Shown here in pieces: positions 32,530 to 46,500 of a stretch of DNA of 64,000 bases. Position 1 is the first letter of the stretch, and each line of letters begins with the position of its first letter. The stretch lies in NCBI RefSeq assembly GCF_963169125.1, contig NC_084793.1, forward strand, positions 37,846,578-37,910,577, given 5' to 3'. The notes below the pieces were generated by a model. That model did not search any database, was not told where the DNA came from, and saw only the letters and a list, made by a program, of their open reading frames with translations. Origin of the DNA: Humulus lupulus (Eukaryota > Streptophyta > Magnoliopsida > Rosales > Cannabaceae). Both the position numbers and the translations under genes were made by a program.

Positions 32530-34395
32530 TGTAACACCCAAATTTCTCTAATATGACTTAGTGCTTGGATTAGGGGGTCGGGAGGCAATAATTGAGTTAA
32601 TTAGGTGCTTATGTGTTACGAGCATGCTATTATGTGAATTATGTGAATTATATTATGATATGATTATGCTTACATGATTAAGTATATTAAATATGCATGA
32701 GAGCCTGTTTCTTATTAAAATGGCATTTTCGTAATTTTGACCCGCTGATGGTATAATTGTGAATATGTGTGATATATAATTGTGACCACATTATTATGTG
32801 GATATATATGAGTTATTCTGCATGAGGCGATCCTAGGGAGCATGTTAGTGGTTTATTCATAACAGGGTCAAATACCCGACTGGGGGTGAGCCTAGGGGTA
32901 TTTTGGTAATTTAGCACGTTACCGGGATTTATCGGGTAATGGGGAATTATTTAGTGATTATTTGAGGATATTGGAGATAATGGAAATTTGTGAGACGTTA
33001 ATTATGATTAGTGGGAAAAAGTGGCTAAAGACGTTCTTACCCTCGAGAGCATTAATAAGTACGCTAAGGGCAAATGGGCGATTGGGTCTTTTGCTAAGTT
33101 GAAGTGACTTAGTCACTAGGCTGTTTCAGGGGAAAGAAAATAGTACATTCAGGAAACCCCTCTCAGCTCTCCCTCTCTCTCTCTCGTTACTCTCTCTCTT
33201 TCTCTCTCACCATTGGAGGATATTGTTTTTTTAGAAGAAAGGCTTGGAAATTGAAGGTTTAAGCTGGGAATTCAAGTAGGAGGAATATAAGGGGCGTGGT
33301 TCTTCGGTGAGGTAAGATTATACTCTGTTTTCTGGTAAATTCTTGCCATGGTTTAAGTTTCTGCATAATTTTAAACCAAGGGATGGGTTTTGATTTGGAT
33401 TAGAGATTGAGTTTGGTTTTTGAGGTGTTTGTACTACTTAAGATGTGTTTTTTGGGGTTTTAAACTCATTTGGGACTTTAAGGCAAGTTTGGGACGAGAT
33501 TTGGGAGCTTTGGCTTGGGAAAGAAAAGGTGGAAAAACCCAGTTTTTCTGGGTTCGTGTAGGGGCGTCGCGGTGCTGTTCTTCCGAGTCGCAGCACTGGG
33601 ATGTTCCAGAGCAAGGGGCCCTGGCTGTGTGTCGCGATGCCTGTAAGGCTATGCCGTGGCACTAGGCCATTTTCAGGGGCCTTCATTTTGCATTTTAAGG
33701 GCTTAGAGGATGACTTCACCACCCCGTGTAGGGGAATTGGAGGTCCCGAGAGCACGGGATTGGTCTCGGGGTTCAATTATGGAATCACATAGTAATGAGA
33801 ACATTATTTGTGGGTTATGACTAGGTTACCGCTAGGGCTCGGGAGAGGATCGTTCTTGGGAGTCATGCTTGTTTGCCTAATTGCTTCCACTCAAACCAAA
33901 GGTAAGAGAAATGCACCTAATGTGTGAGATGCATGGTTAGGGCTCGACCCAGTTGATAAATGTAATATGATTAGGGCTCGGCCTAGCTGTCAAATGTAAT
34001 ACGATTAGGGCTTGGCCCAACTGTTAAATGTGAACATGATTAGGGCTCGTGCCCAGTAAACGAGCATGATTATAATTGTGCCTATGTATATCTGCTTTAG
34101 TATATTGTAATGCATTGTATCCGTGTGTATAACAAGTGTGTTTATATGGATGTTTGTTCTGACTGGGGAGCTCGGTTTATAAGCTAAGAATATGTCTACT
34201 GCATCTGATTAAAGGCTCGGGCTGTTAGTCAAGGGCATGTTTGGTTAAAGGGATCGATTTATGAGTCGAGGACTTACAAGGCTCGACTTATAAGTCGAGG
34301 GGTTACAAGACTCGGCTTGTAAGCCGTGGTCGGCACTTTGCACGCTGAGCGCAGGCCGTTATGGCTAGGCCACCCTGGGAGTGTATTATTTATTG
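32530..34395 (+). repeat. LTR 5, truncated at its right end
   Basis: It starts TGTAACACCCAAATT at 32530, directly against LTR 6. It has the same parts in order as LTRs 3 and 4: a CT-rich leader (33170-33210), a donor-like 'gaggtaag' (33309), a weaker GC-rich cluster (33562-33662) and 'aaaccaaaggtaagag' (33893). The usual tail is missing; similarity fades near 34395. A tandem array of 'tagggctcggcc(c)ag' occurs at 33940-34050. Confidence 0.7.
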
Positions 34396-35790
34396 TTTTA
34401 CACCTAGCTTGTGTAAGACTACTTGGACTTTGTATTTTAACGAATCCTAACACTATATACATTTGTTGCAAACTTGTTGTACTATCTTCACAAATCTAGT
34501 TCATGGTTGAGACACCAATGCTCTTGATATCCCTTCAAATGTTGATGAATGCTTTCTTCCTCTCAAAGAAAATCTTGACAAAATTTTCCCCTGAAGATTG
34601 TTGAACTCGTTATCAATAGATGACATGTTTACAAATAATACATGAATGGATGCTAGAAGCACCAAAATACTAGATTAAGTAATCCACGCTTAGTCTTACA
34701 AAAAGAGCTCTTTCAACAATACAAAGATAATGCACAATATGCGAATGAAAGAGCCAATGATTTCTGGTTGCTCGGACTCTTATTTATAGATGAGATGGTC
34801 GTTCAAAGCATTCCATGAAATCTGCAAGAAATAAAGAAAGAAATGCACAATTTCCTTATTTAGAAAATTTTGACCGTCTGCCAGATTTTGTCATAACCAA
34901 AGATAATGTCTAGACGGATAATGTATCTGGACAAACTAACAATCCAGATTCATTAGAATGAATTTTTTGGTCAATTAGATTTCGAATCATTTCCTAGTAT
35001 AGCTCATGATTTGCAGTAAATGATTACAATATCATAACATTTATTTAAATAAAGAAAGATTGAAAATCTTTTCTTCATTACACAAAGTTTCCTTTTCAAA
35101 AAAGTTTCCTTTTCAAAAAAGGAAACGATATTCTTTAAGGAAAAATATAATTTCTTTTCACAGCCTACAATTACCACGAATTTTGTCAATCAAAATATCA
35201 CAAAATATTCTTTAATCAATTAACAAAAAGTCTACAAATCTAAAAAAGGAAAATAATATTTTATTTAAAGAAAAATCTTCTTATAAATAAAATAATACTT
35301 CAAGGTGAATATCAAAATATATAGATGAAATATTCAAGTACAATATTGTCATAATCAAATGTGATGATTTCTAGAAAATTAAGAAAACAAATTTAGAAAA
35401 ATCAAGTTGTCGCGACATGTTACCAGTCTGTCAGGACAACTGCTTCAAAACCTATCTAAAGAAAAAATTTGAGTTATAAAATAAATTGTCTATTAAGATG
35501 GCTAATTTAGGGTTTTACAATCTCTCCTAAGTCCCCCTTCAGCATCCTTTTAGGCACAAATCCCTTATTTTATTCTCACTCAAAAAGTACTTGCAAATCA
35601 TAGGTTAGTTGAAACATGTAGTTTACACAAAACTCCCCATGCATAAGATATCTAAGAGATAACCATGGCACTAAAGGAACAATCTATTTCCATAACATCA
35701 AAACTCAATCAATCAACTTTTTGAGAAAACAAGAAATTGTATTTCTAAAAGGATGTCAATTTCAAGGTTACTCCTTCCTTAAATATAGAT
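34396..35790 (-). repeat. Probable copia LTR and 3' end fragment
   Basis: A possible LTR start on the minus strand is TGTAAAACCC at 35519, preceded by a purine-rich stretch (35520-35540, GGGGGACTTAGGAGAGAT). A TATA-like CATCTATAAATAAGAG lies at about 34778-34792 on the same strand. 35541-35790 would be the 3' end of the internal region, but no protein can be read. The lower border is not visible. Otherwise no gene is seen in this stretch. Confidence 0.4.
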
Positions 35791-35857
35791 ATATTTAGGG
35801 GTGCTTCTCTAGTACACCCTTCACTTTTGGGTGTATCGTGCACCACCTGCCTGTTTT

Positions 35858-36160
35858 CAGTACCTGAATGATTTTTAGTACAATTTTTTTATGATCGTAT
35901 ACATTGTAGTTATATGGAGCATCCTGTAAATTTTTCAAGAAATTTCGAATAAATTACACTGCCGAAAACAGAGTTCAAACATATTACTTTCCACACGCAT
36001 AAAAAAAATAATCACGCATGCAACAAACTATATAAATCATGTTTTCGGTGCTTTAAATTATTTAGAATTTCGTAAAAAATTTGCAGGTTGCTCTAATTAA
36101 TTATAATATACACGATCATAACAAAAATTATGCCAAAAATCATATATGTACCGAAAATAG
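35858..36160. repeat. Foldback repeat with arms of about 115 bp
   Basis: 35858-35972 is an imperfect inverted copy of 36042-36160. Matching words include 'atgatcgt', 'gagca.cctg.aaattttt' and 'ccgaaaaca'. The loop is about 70 bp. No target duplication was identified. It may be a foldback or MULE-like element, or a source of small RNA. Confidence 0.65.
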
Positions 36161-37587
36161 AAATAAAAAAAATGTACTAATATTTTCCAAAATAGGGTAT
36201 GCAATTACGCATAGTAAAATTTCTCGATATATTTATATATATATATGAAGCACTTTTAATAGTTACTACCTAATTATTTTAATATTAACTATTGAATTAA
36301 GATTAATAGTTCATATTTATAATTGTTAATTAATATTTTTAAAACTAAATTGATTTTTTCAAACTTTTAGTAAGACAACCTAATGATATGACGGTCACAT
36401 ATTTATTAAATAAATAATAAAAAAATTATTAATATTTGTTCTTCATTTTTGATTCATTTCCTTTATCAATTCTATGAGAAAAAAAATTATTTTAGAATTA
36501 ATTAAAATAATTAAGGTGACCACTATATTTCCAAATAATGTCCATCCATAGTAATATATATATTATTTTGGGTTCTCAGTTTAATGTAATCTTTATCAAT
36601 AAAATATGGCTAGGCCTATTGCTTTCCGATCCTTCACCATTCATCACGTTAATGTCATTTTTCTACGATCGGTCATCATTCATTACGTTAGTCACATTTT
36701 CCAAGGACTCTCCCTCTAATCTATGGAGTCTCAACAACGCCCACGGTGAGAGGAAACGACTACCATTACAATGATCTTTCATTCGTAATTATAATAAGCA
36801 CCTCTCTTTCTGATAATTCAACCATCAAAAAAATAATTTATATATATTATTAATCGAGCCTAGCTTAGTTTAAACTGCAAGCACGTGTTTGCGGAAACCA
36901 TAATTTAGTACATGTGTTAAGTATATATAATTAAACTAATTAAACACGAAAAAAAGTGAAAAGTAAGCTGAGCATAATTTACGTCCGGAAAAAAGTTTGC
37001 TGTTCTCAATTTCTTATCATTTTCATGTCTCATTAATTAGTTTAAGATACTTTATTTATTTATTTAATATATATTTAAATTATTTACAACTTTCTTTTTT
37101 TTTAATTATATTAATACTATAAATAAATGATGTATCTTACAACAATTGGTGAGACATAGAGAAGATAGAAAATTGGGACAGCAGATATTTTTTTTTACGT
37201 GCGTGACTCTAATGAATAAAATAGATCATATATTTAGACACACAAAAAGAGAACCAAAAGTCAGGTCCATACAGACATTTTAAATAGAATACAAACCAAA
37301 AAAGTCATTGAAAATTCTCTTCCGTTGATTCAACTATCTTGCTTTCTAGAAAAGGCCACAATGACTACTCACAATTTCTTAACAAGCGTGTTTGACTATT
37401 CTCATAAATGTATTTATAATTCAATAAAATGTTTTCAACATATAATGCCTCACCTATATCCTCGAAATCAAATACTTCAATTATTAACTTCACATATACC
37501 TTCCTCCGATATCTCTTCCAAACTGTTTTTTTTTTTCTTCTTCTGTTTGTTTCCCGGGAAAATTGTAATTCTCTATAGTTGAAAAAC
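36161..37587 (+). promoter_or_regulatory. Upstream region of the calmodulin-like gene
   Basis: AT-rich sequence without a supported gene. A TATA-like TATAAATAA lies at 37118-37126, about 460 bp before the ATG; if used it gives a long 5' UTR. A pyrimidine-rich stretch (37527-37545) lies just before the ATG. Open frames at 36538 and 37325 show no family features. Confidence 0.3.
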
Positions 37588-40500
37588 ATGGCATTGACAG
37601 AAAATCAAATCGCAGGGTTTCGGGAAGCATTTTCTTTGCTGGACAAGGATTCCGATGGTACGTATTTTTTTTTTCTTTTTCTTTTTCAGTATTATTATTA
37701 TTTTGTAATGTTAATATTGGTATATATGTTGGATGATGTTAATATTTAGGGTTAGTGACAATGGAAGAGCTGGCTGGAATTATAGAATCATTAGATGAAC
37801 AACCCACAAAAGAAGAAATTCGGGATATGATGAATGAGGTCAACTGTGATGAGAATGGTGCTATAGATCTCGATGAATTCTTGAATATTATGACAAGAAA
37901 GACGAAGGTATATACAATATATATATATATATATATATATAAATGTAATTTCAATTTTATTACACTTATAATTTACACTTATATCTCTTCTATATAATAA
38001 GTGTGTAGATAACGAATTTTTTTTGTTTTAATAGTTTGTTATTTTTTTAATGTTAACTTTAACGGAATATTCTTATATTTAACAGAATATTTTTATATTT
38101 AACGGTAATTTGTAAATACTTAAACTTAAATAAAATAAAATAATTAATTAAAAAAATTAAAATATAATATTTTTGAAATATTTTATAATGATAATTATTT
38201 AAAAATAATAAATAATTAAACAAATTAAAATAAGATATTTTACAATAATAATTATTTAAAAATAATAAAATCATACATTTTATAATTTAAATAAAATTTA
38301 ATTAAACATTAACTCACTTATTAGAATAATATCATATTAAACATATAATATAATCTACTGTCAATTAGCAATAAATTTTTTTTTTTTAAACTAAGAAACT
38401 TAAATTTAAAATCAACATATAATATTTAATATTACATTAAACATATAATATATAATCTCTTGTTGTCATTCCCAAATTCAAAAACTATAACAAATATAAA
38501 CTTAAATAAAAATAAATAAATTATTTAATTAAAATATAATATTTATTTGAAATTTATATGACATTAATATAAATTTAATAAAAATAATTAATAAATTCTA
38601 TAAATAAAACTAAGCAAACGTGCATATTGCACGTTGCTTGTATCTAGTATATATATATATAAATCTTCTATATAAAAAGTGTGTTGATAACAGAAATTCT
38701 TCGTTTAACAGTTTTTTTTAATATTAACTTTAATAGAATATTCTTATATTTAACGGTAGTTTGTAAACATCACTTAAATTTAAATAAAATAAAATGAATA
38801 ATTTTAAAAAAATTAAAATAGGATATTTTAAGATATTTTACAATGATAATTATTTAAAATTAATAAATAATTAAACAAATTAAAATATGATATTTTTTAG
38901 ATATTTTAGAATGATAATTATTTAAAAATAATAAAATCATACATTTTATAACTTAAATAAAATTTAATTAAACTTAAACTTATTTATTAGAATAATATCA
39001 TATTAAACATATAATATAATCTATTGTTAATTAGTAACAAATTTCTTTTGAAAAAAAAACCAGCAAGAAACTTAAATTTATAATCTAAGTATAATATTTA
39101 ATATTACATCAAATATATATTATATAATCTTTTGTTGTCACTCTCAAATTCAAAAAATAGAACAAACATAAACTTAAACAAAAATAAATAAATTATTTAA
39201 TTAAAATATAATATTTATTTGAAATTTATATGATATTAATATAAATTTAATAAAAATAATTAATAAATTCTATAAATAAAACTAAGAAAACGTGCATTAC
39301 ACGTTAGTTGTATCTAGTATATATATATATATATCTAGAAAATAATAATTCTTATTTCGACTCAAACTAGTGACAGTGCAATATCATTAATAATAATAAT
39401 ACGTTTGATTATACTATTAGACAATATATATATAAGATAATGCTTAGGCGAGGGCAACACTTTTGTCCTTATGTGAACACTACTATAAAAAAGCTTAAAG
39501 TGAGCCCTAAAAAAGTTTTTAGGACTCGCGAGGCGCAAGTACTCTATTTGAGAGCTTTAAAAACTATAGTTTTTTAGGACTCGTATTACAAGTCCTAAAA
39601 AAATATTGCGAGTCCTAAAAAATCTCGTTGAATGCCTTTAAGTAAGTTTTTAGGGTTCTATTTACGAGTCCTAAAAGAATGTTTTTAGGACTTGCAATGC
39701 GTGTCCTAAAAGATCTCGTTGAGTATCTTTAAATTAAGTTTTTAAGACTCTCTTTGCATGCCCTTAAAAGTAAATTTTTTTTTAAAAAAATGCAGCTACA
39801 ATTTTTATTTTGATTTAAAAAATATATCATTTTGAGTGTCCAAAATATATTAAAAGAATTTGAAAAGAAAATACTAAAAAATGCCCAAAAAAAAACTAAA
39901 AGAAATTTAAATTTCTCATTAACATGTATTGTAAGCTAGCTTATAACATCTTTCAACATTTATCAATAAAAATAAAACAAATACATAAAAAAAACTTAAA
40001 CCAACTATAAGTCCTAATATAACAATCTAAATATTTCAATATGATACTTTATTGATGGATCTTACAAATAATGTCACTCTAAAATTGTTCTAATTTTACA
40101 TCATTCATTAAAGGACAAACCAAATGGTGTATGAGAAGCGTGTATGAAGCTTGTCCCCTCAACAAAAAGCATCAAACAGCAATAAATATAATCTCGAAAG
40201 TTCTCCTTAGCTGTCCAGTGGCATATACTGTCATTATCCCTCTGGTTTCTGAATCCATGTAAGACTGCAACAAAAATATTCAAAACATCACAAACCAAAA
40301 CACTTGGCCTACGAGGAATTAAATTTTAAATATATTTATGTATAGAAGAAACAACATAAGTAGTTTTCCTAAAAATGTTAGGCATAGTTGAAGAACTTGC
40401 TGCATCATTTGTTTTTCTTGGACCAACAAATCCTCTGAGTTACTTTTGTGTGATGTGTAGGCCAGACTAACTCTTGGACAACATTGTCTAATGTTGTTTC

Positions 40501-43500
40501 TCCTACTGCACACCAACTAGATTATATAGGATTCAAATATTACAATGTGAATTTTTGAACAAGTTCCAAAAGGTATAAAGTACATGCATCGTAGCAGTAA
40601 CAAATAAAAGAGTCATTATCTCACAACCAAAAGCACCTGCAACATGTTCTACATAAAAATTACAAAATTTGCATTTACAAAGAAGTTTCAAGAAGCATAA
40701 TACTCAAGAGACTTTAATTACATGTCAGGAACAGTTCTCTCATGACCTTAAACAAGATTTTATAATAAACAGATTACTAGAATACTAGTTGCCAAAATTT
40801 TCTATTACTTTAACCAAAGTGAAACAAAGCAGGAAATTAATTGAATAATTTGAATTGTTATTAACTCTCATGAAAACAATAATAAAAAATTTGTGAGAAT
40901 ATTTATTCTAAATAACATCATTTCTTTAAGAAGCATTACCTTATAATACTGATACTATATATTGAACAATATTGTCATAAAAATTTCATTACATGTCAAT
41001 AAGGACAACACATGGATTCACCATTTGTATCGCCTAAAAACCAAACAATAACAAAGAAAACTAGAGAAAATCTATAGAACAAGAAAAGATTCAAAAGAGT
41101 ACAAGTAATACATCAAGTTTCACACATTATCTATTATCTCTCCAAAGCTTATCTCAATAAAGCAATAAACAAAAGTTTAAATATGCAAAAGAGCCATAAA
41201 AACTAGTTTCTTATATACATATATAGACAGCAAGCATATTAAAATAATAGTCAGCAACATAAAAATTATGATAGCTAGCATATTAAACTAGTTCCAGCAA
41301 GCATAACAAGCCAATGTAGAATTTCGCACAAATAATTTAATAGATTTGAATAACCACAGAAAAAACTAAAAAACATCACAAAGAACTATAGAGCCTAATA
41401 AGGCCGATAGAGCTTATCATTTAACCCTATGTATTATGCAAAAGAATAAGAGCAAATCTAACTTGTAAGATGACACATTTAAAAGCATTAGCAAGTCACC
41501 CATAAGAAAATATTTATAATTGTATAACACATAAAGAACAACTAAACCAACTGCACCTTTTGTAAGGAGACAATAGCTTCAACACAAGCTTTCCTTCAAA
41601 CCATTGCATGGAGCCTTATAAGACTAAGCAAAAGAAAAGGAAAGAAAGAAAAAAAAAAAAGGGGGGGAGGGGGATAAGTCTTCAAAATGAATGCAATTTA
41701 GAGAGCACCAACACCTATGTTCATCAAATATTGCCCACATCTTTCATCAACATGTAGATAAACCTTATGATCAAATTTCCTAAATACAAGCAACAACATA
41801 AACATCCTGTGCTTAAAAAATGTAAATTGAAAATAAAATGATTTAAAATATTCTATTGGCTAGAAAGTGAGAAATAAGATAGTAACTTAACATACAAAAA
41901 TAACATACAGCAAAGCTAAAATTTGACACAATGCCAAGCCTAAATAAGTTTGCCACATAACAAAGCAAATCAGATTGACACAAAACTTATAACATAATAA
42001 GAAATAGAAAAAGTAAAGAAAGAGAAGTATTATAATCTCATAAGAGTAAACACATTCATTGGTTTATATTCTAAAAGCACAAAATTCAAAATAAATCACA
42101 TAATCAATAAGATTAAGATATAGATGCAACAGAATGACATTCCAATTTAAGGACTCAAGTCAATTCATATCAATCAAGCATTAAAAATTCAAACTAACCA
42201 ATAAATCAAAACCCCAGAAAAAGTAAATGAATAAAAAATATTTTAATTACAAAAAAAAGAATAAATATCATTTAACTGATTTCTTTATTCTTTTTCTATT
42301 TATGATAGAGAATCAATAAAGAAATCTTTATTTCTTTGTGATAACAAAAAGACCCAGAACGGCACAAATTCCTTAGAATACCAATACTCTTCATATAACA
42401 AATTTAACCAAGTCATACAAATCAATCAATACAACCATATATTTAAATATAAATTATCCAATTACACACTAGGAATTTGAATATATATTTACACACATAT
42501 ATAATCTTTATATGAATGATCATTACCAAAATCAAAAGAATGAATCAAAGTAAGAAAAAAATATATGTTTTATATTATATAGATGGAGATAGAGAATGAT
42601 TCCAAAATCGAAACTTTGAGGTCATGAATAATAATAATGAAAAGGGTGTGTGTGAATGGATGATCCTTATTCTCTGCCCAAACTAATTTAATAATTAGTG
42701 ACCTTTCATGGTGACTTCGGAAGGGTAAAACTTTTAGAAGTGTAATTGACAAGTAGTTATTTCTCTTGCCATATTCTTACATTTACACCATATTCTAGTA
42801 TTCGCAAATAGATAGGTATAACTTGATCTCAATTGGGTTATTCACGAATTAAGAAATTGATGCCAAAAAGATTCGATCTCCCCATATGTCTCTCCTTGGT
42901 TTTACTAAGACCATCCTTAAAGACTTCTATAATACCACCCCACGTTTGAGACTTCCACACATCCTCAACCCCGAGCCAAACACAAAAACAAATAAGAGAA
43001 AGAAAGAAAAAAAACAAAAGCAGAATGAGAATGAGAAGAGATACATACCATCGTGCCTACCTTTGCTGAGCCCTTCGGCTACGTCGAGCTCTGCCACAGT
43101 AGAACCCCACCGATGCACCTGCAAATTAGCAAAAAAGAGAGAGTGATGCTAAGAACAAGAACAAGATTGAGAGAGAAAGGATAGAGAAGGTCGGCGACTT
43201 GGACAGAAGGGGAGAACGACTGAGAGAAAGGTAGGGATTTGATGCTTATATGAGAGGAAAATATGAAGCCCAAAGCCCAATTCGAAAAAATGATAGTCTT
43301 TTACTTTTTTTTAATTAACATTTTTTAGGTCACACATTAGACGCCCTTGTTACTTTTTTTTTAGCACACCCATAACGAGCCCTTAAAAGTTATTATTGGA
43401 GTCCGCCCATTTCAATCAACAAATTCCTCTTCAAATTTTTTTAAGACCCACATATTTTATTAAGATACTCATTGTGAGTCCTAAAATATTTCTTTTAAAG

Positions 43501-46500
43501 GCTCAGCGTCCTAAAAACTACAAAGACTTTTTTAAGGGCTCGCATTTAGGACACCCAAAGAGAGCCCTTAAAAGTCACCACTCATTTTCACACTCAAATT
43601 TCATATTGAGGTATTTTTTAGGACCTACATATTTTATTAGGACACTCATTGTGAATCTTAAAATTTGTTTTTTAAGGACTCTCAATTAGAGTCATGAAAA
43701 CTCTAAGGACATTTTTTAAGACTTACATTTAGGTGCATGTCCTAAAAAGGTGACCCATAAAAAATATTTTGTAGTAGTGGTAGGAACATTTTCTTTACAT
43801 GATTATTGGTTGAATATTGAGAATGCATGAATTTATAGTGGACTCTGAAGCATATAAGTATTTGTTTTTACTATAATTCTATTTAGCTTTTTCAACATGT
43901 ACACATATAAAAGGTAAATAGTTATACCAAATACAAGTAAGAATTGAAATTTAGAAAATATTTATATACATAGAAATTTTGTTCAGTTAGGATTTTAATT
44001 AATTTTTAACTAAATTAGTTAAAATATTATTTCAAATATATTAAATATTAATTGATAATATAGAAAAATTCAATTTTGAAACAGATTTTTTATTTATAAT
44101 AAGTTAGAACTTTAATATCAAATTTACAAAGTAAAATTCAAAATATTTTGTATCTACCATATAAAATGGTAGAATTTTTTTCTACGAGATTTATTAATTT
44201 CGTAAATTGAAGATATTAAAATAGTCTTTGAACTTTTTTCTTAGCAATTATTGATAGGAAGATCAAGAACTACATTACAAATATGCAGTGAATTTCCCCA
44301 TAATTTATGCAAAAATACAATACAGAAGTGTTTGATTAAAGTAATATTACAACTCAATTGCCCAAAATACAAATAAATAGAAAGATGTAGAAGAAGAAAA
44401 TCACAATCTTAAAATAATTGTAAAATAAGAACAAGATGAACAATAATAAGAACACAAACTCTCACACAACCAAATTGTAGAGTAGTGGGGATCACCAACT
44501 CGAACAAGGTTCGAAACTTTTGCCCAAACTTTTGCCCAAGATGAACAATTCTCTAAGCACTAAGGGATCTCACAAATAAATAACTCTATGGAATTATCAA
44601 GCATCTATAGTGTATTTTCTAGCAAAGTGTTTTGTGGATAGAAAATTGTGTGTCTTACAAGTGAGCATTATACTCCTATTTATAGAGTTTTGAGACACCC
44701 TTTGAATTTCAAATTCCACCAACCCCGTGGTTGTTACCAAATTGGATGTTTATGGAATTAAAAATGAGTTTTTAGAGTTACATGAGATGTTAGAACCGTT
44801 CAAGATGGAAAAAAGAAGTTGGAGTTGGCTGGCAACGTCCCAGGTCGCGCCAGAGATGTTCCTGGCCGTGGCCGCGGCCACAGCTCCAATTTCAGCAAAA
44901 CTCAACTTTTGCATTTACAAACGTTTCAATCATCTTCCCACAAGAATTTGTAACCTCCATACACATTATGAGAGTTAAAATCATGTTTCCAACAACCATA
45001 TCACTTATGACTTTGAGAAATTCAAACTCAAAATGTGTAATATATAATCTACACATTATTGGATAATATTTAAGAGTTACAAATTTGTAACTTATTTTGT
45101 AACTCAAAAATATGTTACATTTGAGCACACACATGTGTCCAATTTTGTAACTCTCAATAATATGTTACAAGGTGTAACAAATAATATTTTATCACATTAT
45201 TTAATCTAATATTATATTATTTAAAATAATATAACATGTACTTCACAGGAAAGTGTTGCGGACGAGCTTAAAGAAGCCTTCAAAGTATTTGACAGGAATC
45301 AAGATGGATATATTTCTGCCAACGAGGTATATTAATATATTATAAGCAACCATATTTGTGTATATGAGTTTTTCTTTATTATTTTTTATTTTCATTTTTG
45401 ATATGTGATAGATTAATACGATAATAATTACCAGTAGGGGTGTTCATTGGATCACATCCAATGGATTTAAGCCCATATGATACAATCCAATTATCCATTG
45501 GATGTTTGATTTTTACAACCGATCCAATCCAGTTGAATTGAGTCAATCGATCCGATCTGATCCAATGGATAATTGGATTGGATCGGTTTCATCCATTGGA
45601 TGCATTCCCTGGTTATTTATTGGATCAGATCGGATCCATCCAATCATTTAGAGTCTTTTTAAATCTAATTTTCATGTATATTTCAATTATAAAACACACA
45701 AATTACCTATCCAAATGAAAACACTATTTAGTCTAATAATTTAGAAGCATACAACACAAATTCATCTAAATTAGAAGCATATATGTAATTGGATGATTAT
45801 TGGATCAGTTCGGTTGGTTTTTATTGGATATTGGATCCCCATCCAACAACTGATCGATCCAATTTGGATTTTTTAAAATTATATTTGAACCGATCCAATA
45901 GTAATTGGATATCCAATTTTTGGCAGTCGGTTGTAATTGGATCGGTCAGTTGTAATTTGATTGGATATATTCTGCACACCCTTAATTACCAGTCAAAAAA
46001 TGGCTAATACCATCAAATACCACATGCAAATAATAATATATTGTCCTGTATTTAAGCATGAGATATTTAGGCTTTTTTTTTTTTTTTAAAGTTGTCTTTT
46101 CAGAACTGAAAGAAAAAAATAAAAATAAAAAACTTTTTTTTTTAATGCTGATAAACTTCATTGAAGCGGCAATAGCCAAAAGTCATTATACAAAACTAAG
46201 GCGATACTACTAGCTAGGGGTGAACATTTTGACCCGCAAAATTCGCAAACCCGCAACCCAAAAATCTAGGTTTTGACAAAACTTGTCGAATTTGAAATAA
46301 ATCCGGTCCGAACCCAACATGGCTCGGGTCGGGTTGGGTTTTGAATGTATGGTGTTGCAAGTTCGGGTTTAGACCCGAAACCCAAACAAATAAAAAAATA
46401 CAAAATTTTATTTTAATTTTAATTCAAATTTGATGACAAAAAAACCCTAACCCCCTACCCTTTCAAAAAAATTTACCAAGGTCCAATTTGTAAAAAATCA

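Noticed and set aside
36538..37582. Small open frames upstream of the calmodulin-like gene (36538-36774, 37325-37582)
   Set aside because: AT-rich, no domain; the second ends in the 5' UTR just before the real ATG.
40101..40516. Transposase remnants in the CACTA element
   Set aside because: The two short minus-strand frames show no convincing transposase motif.
39475..43782. Perfect 3-bp target duplication for the CACTA element
   Set aside because: Flanks are GAA and GTA; only two of three bases agree, so I do not claim it.
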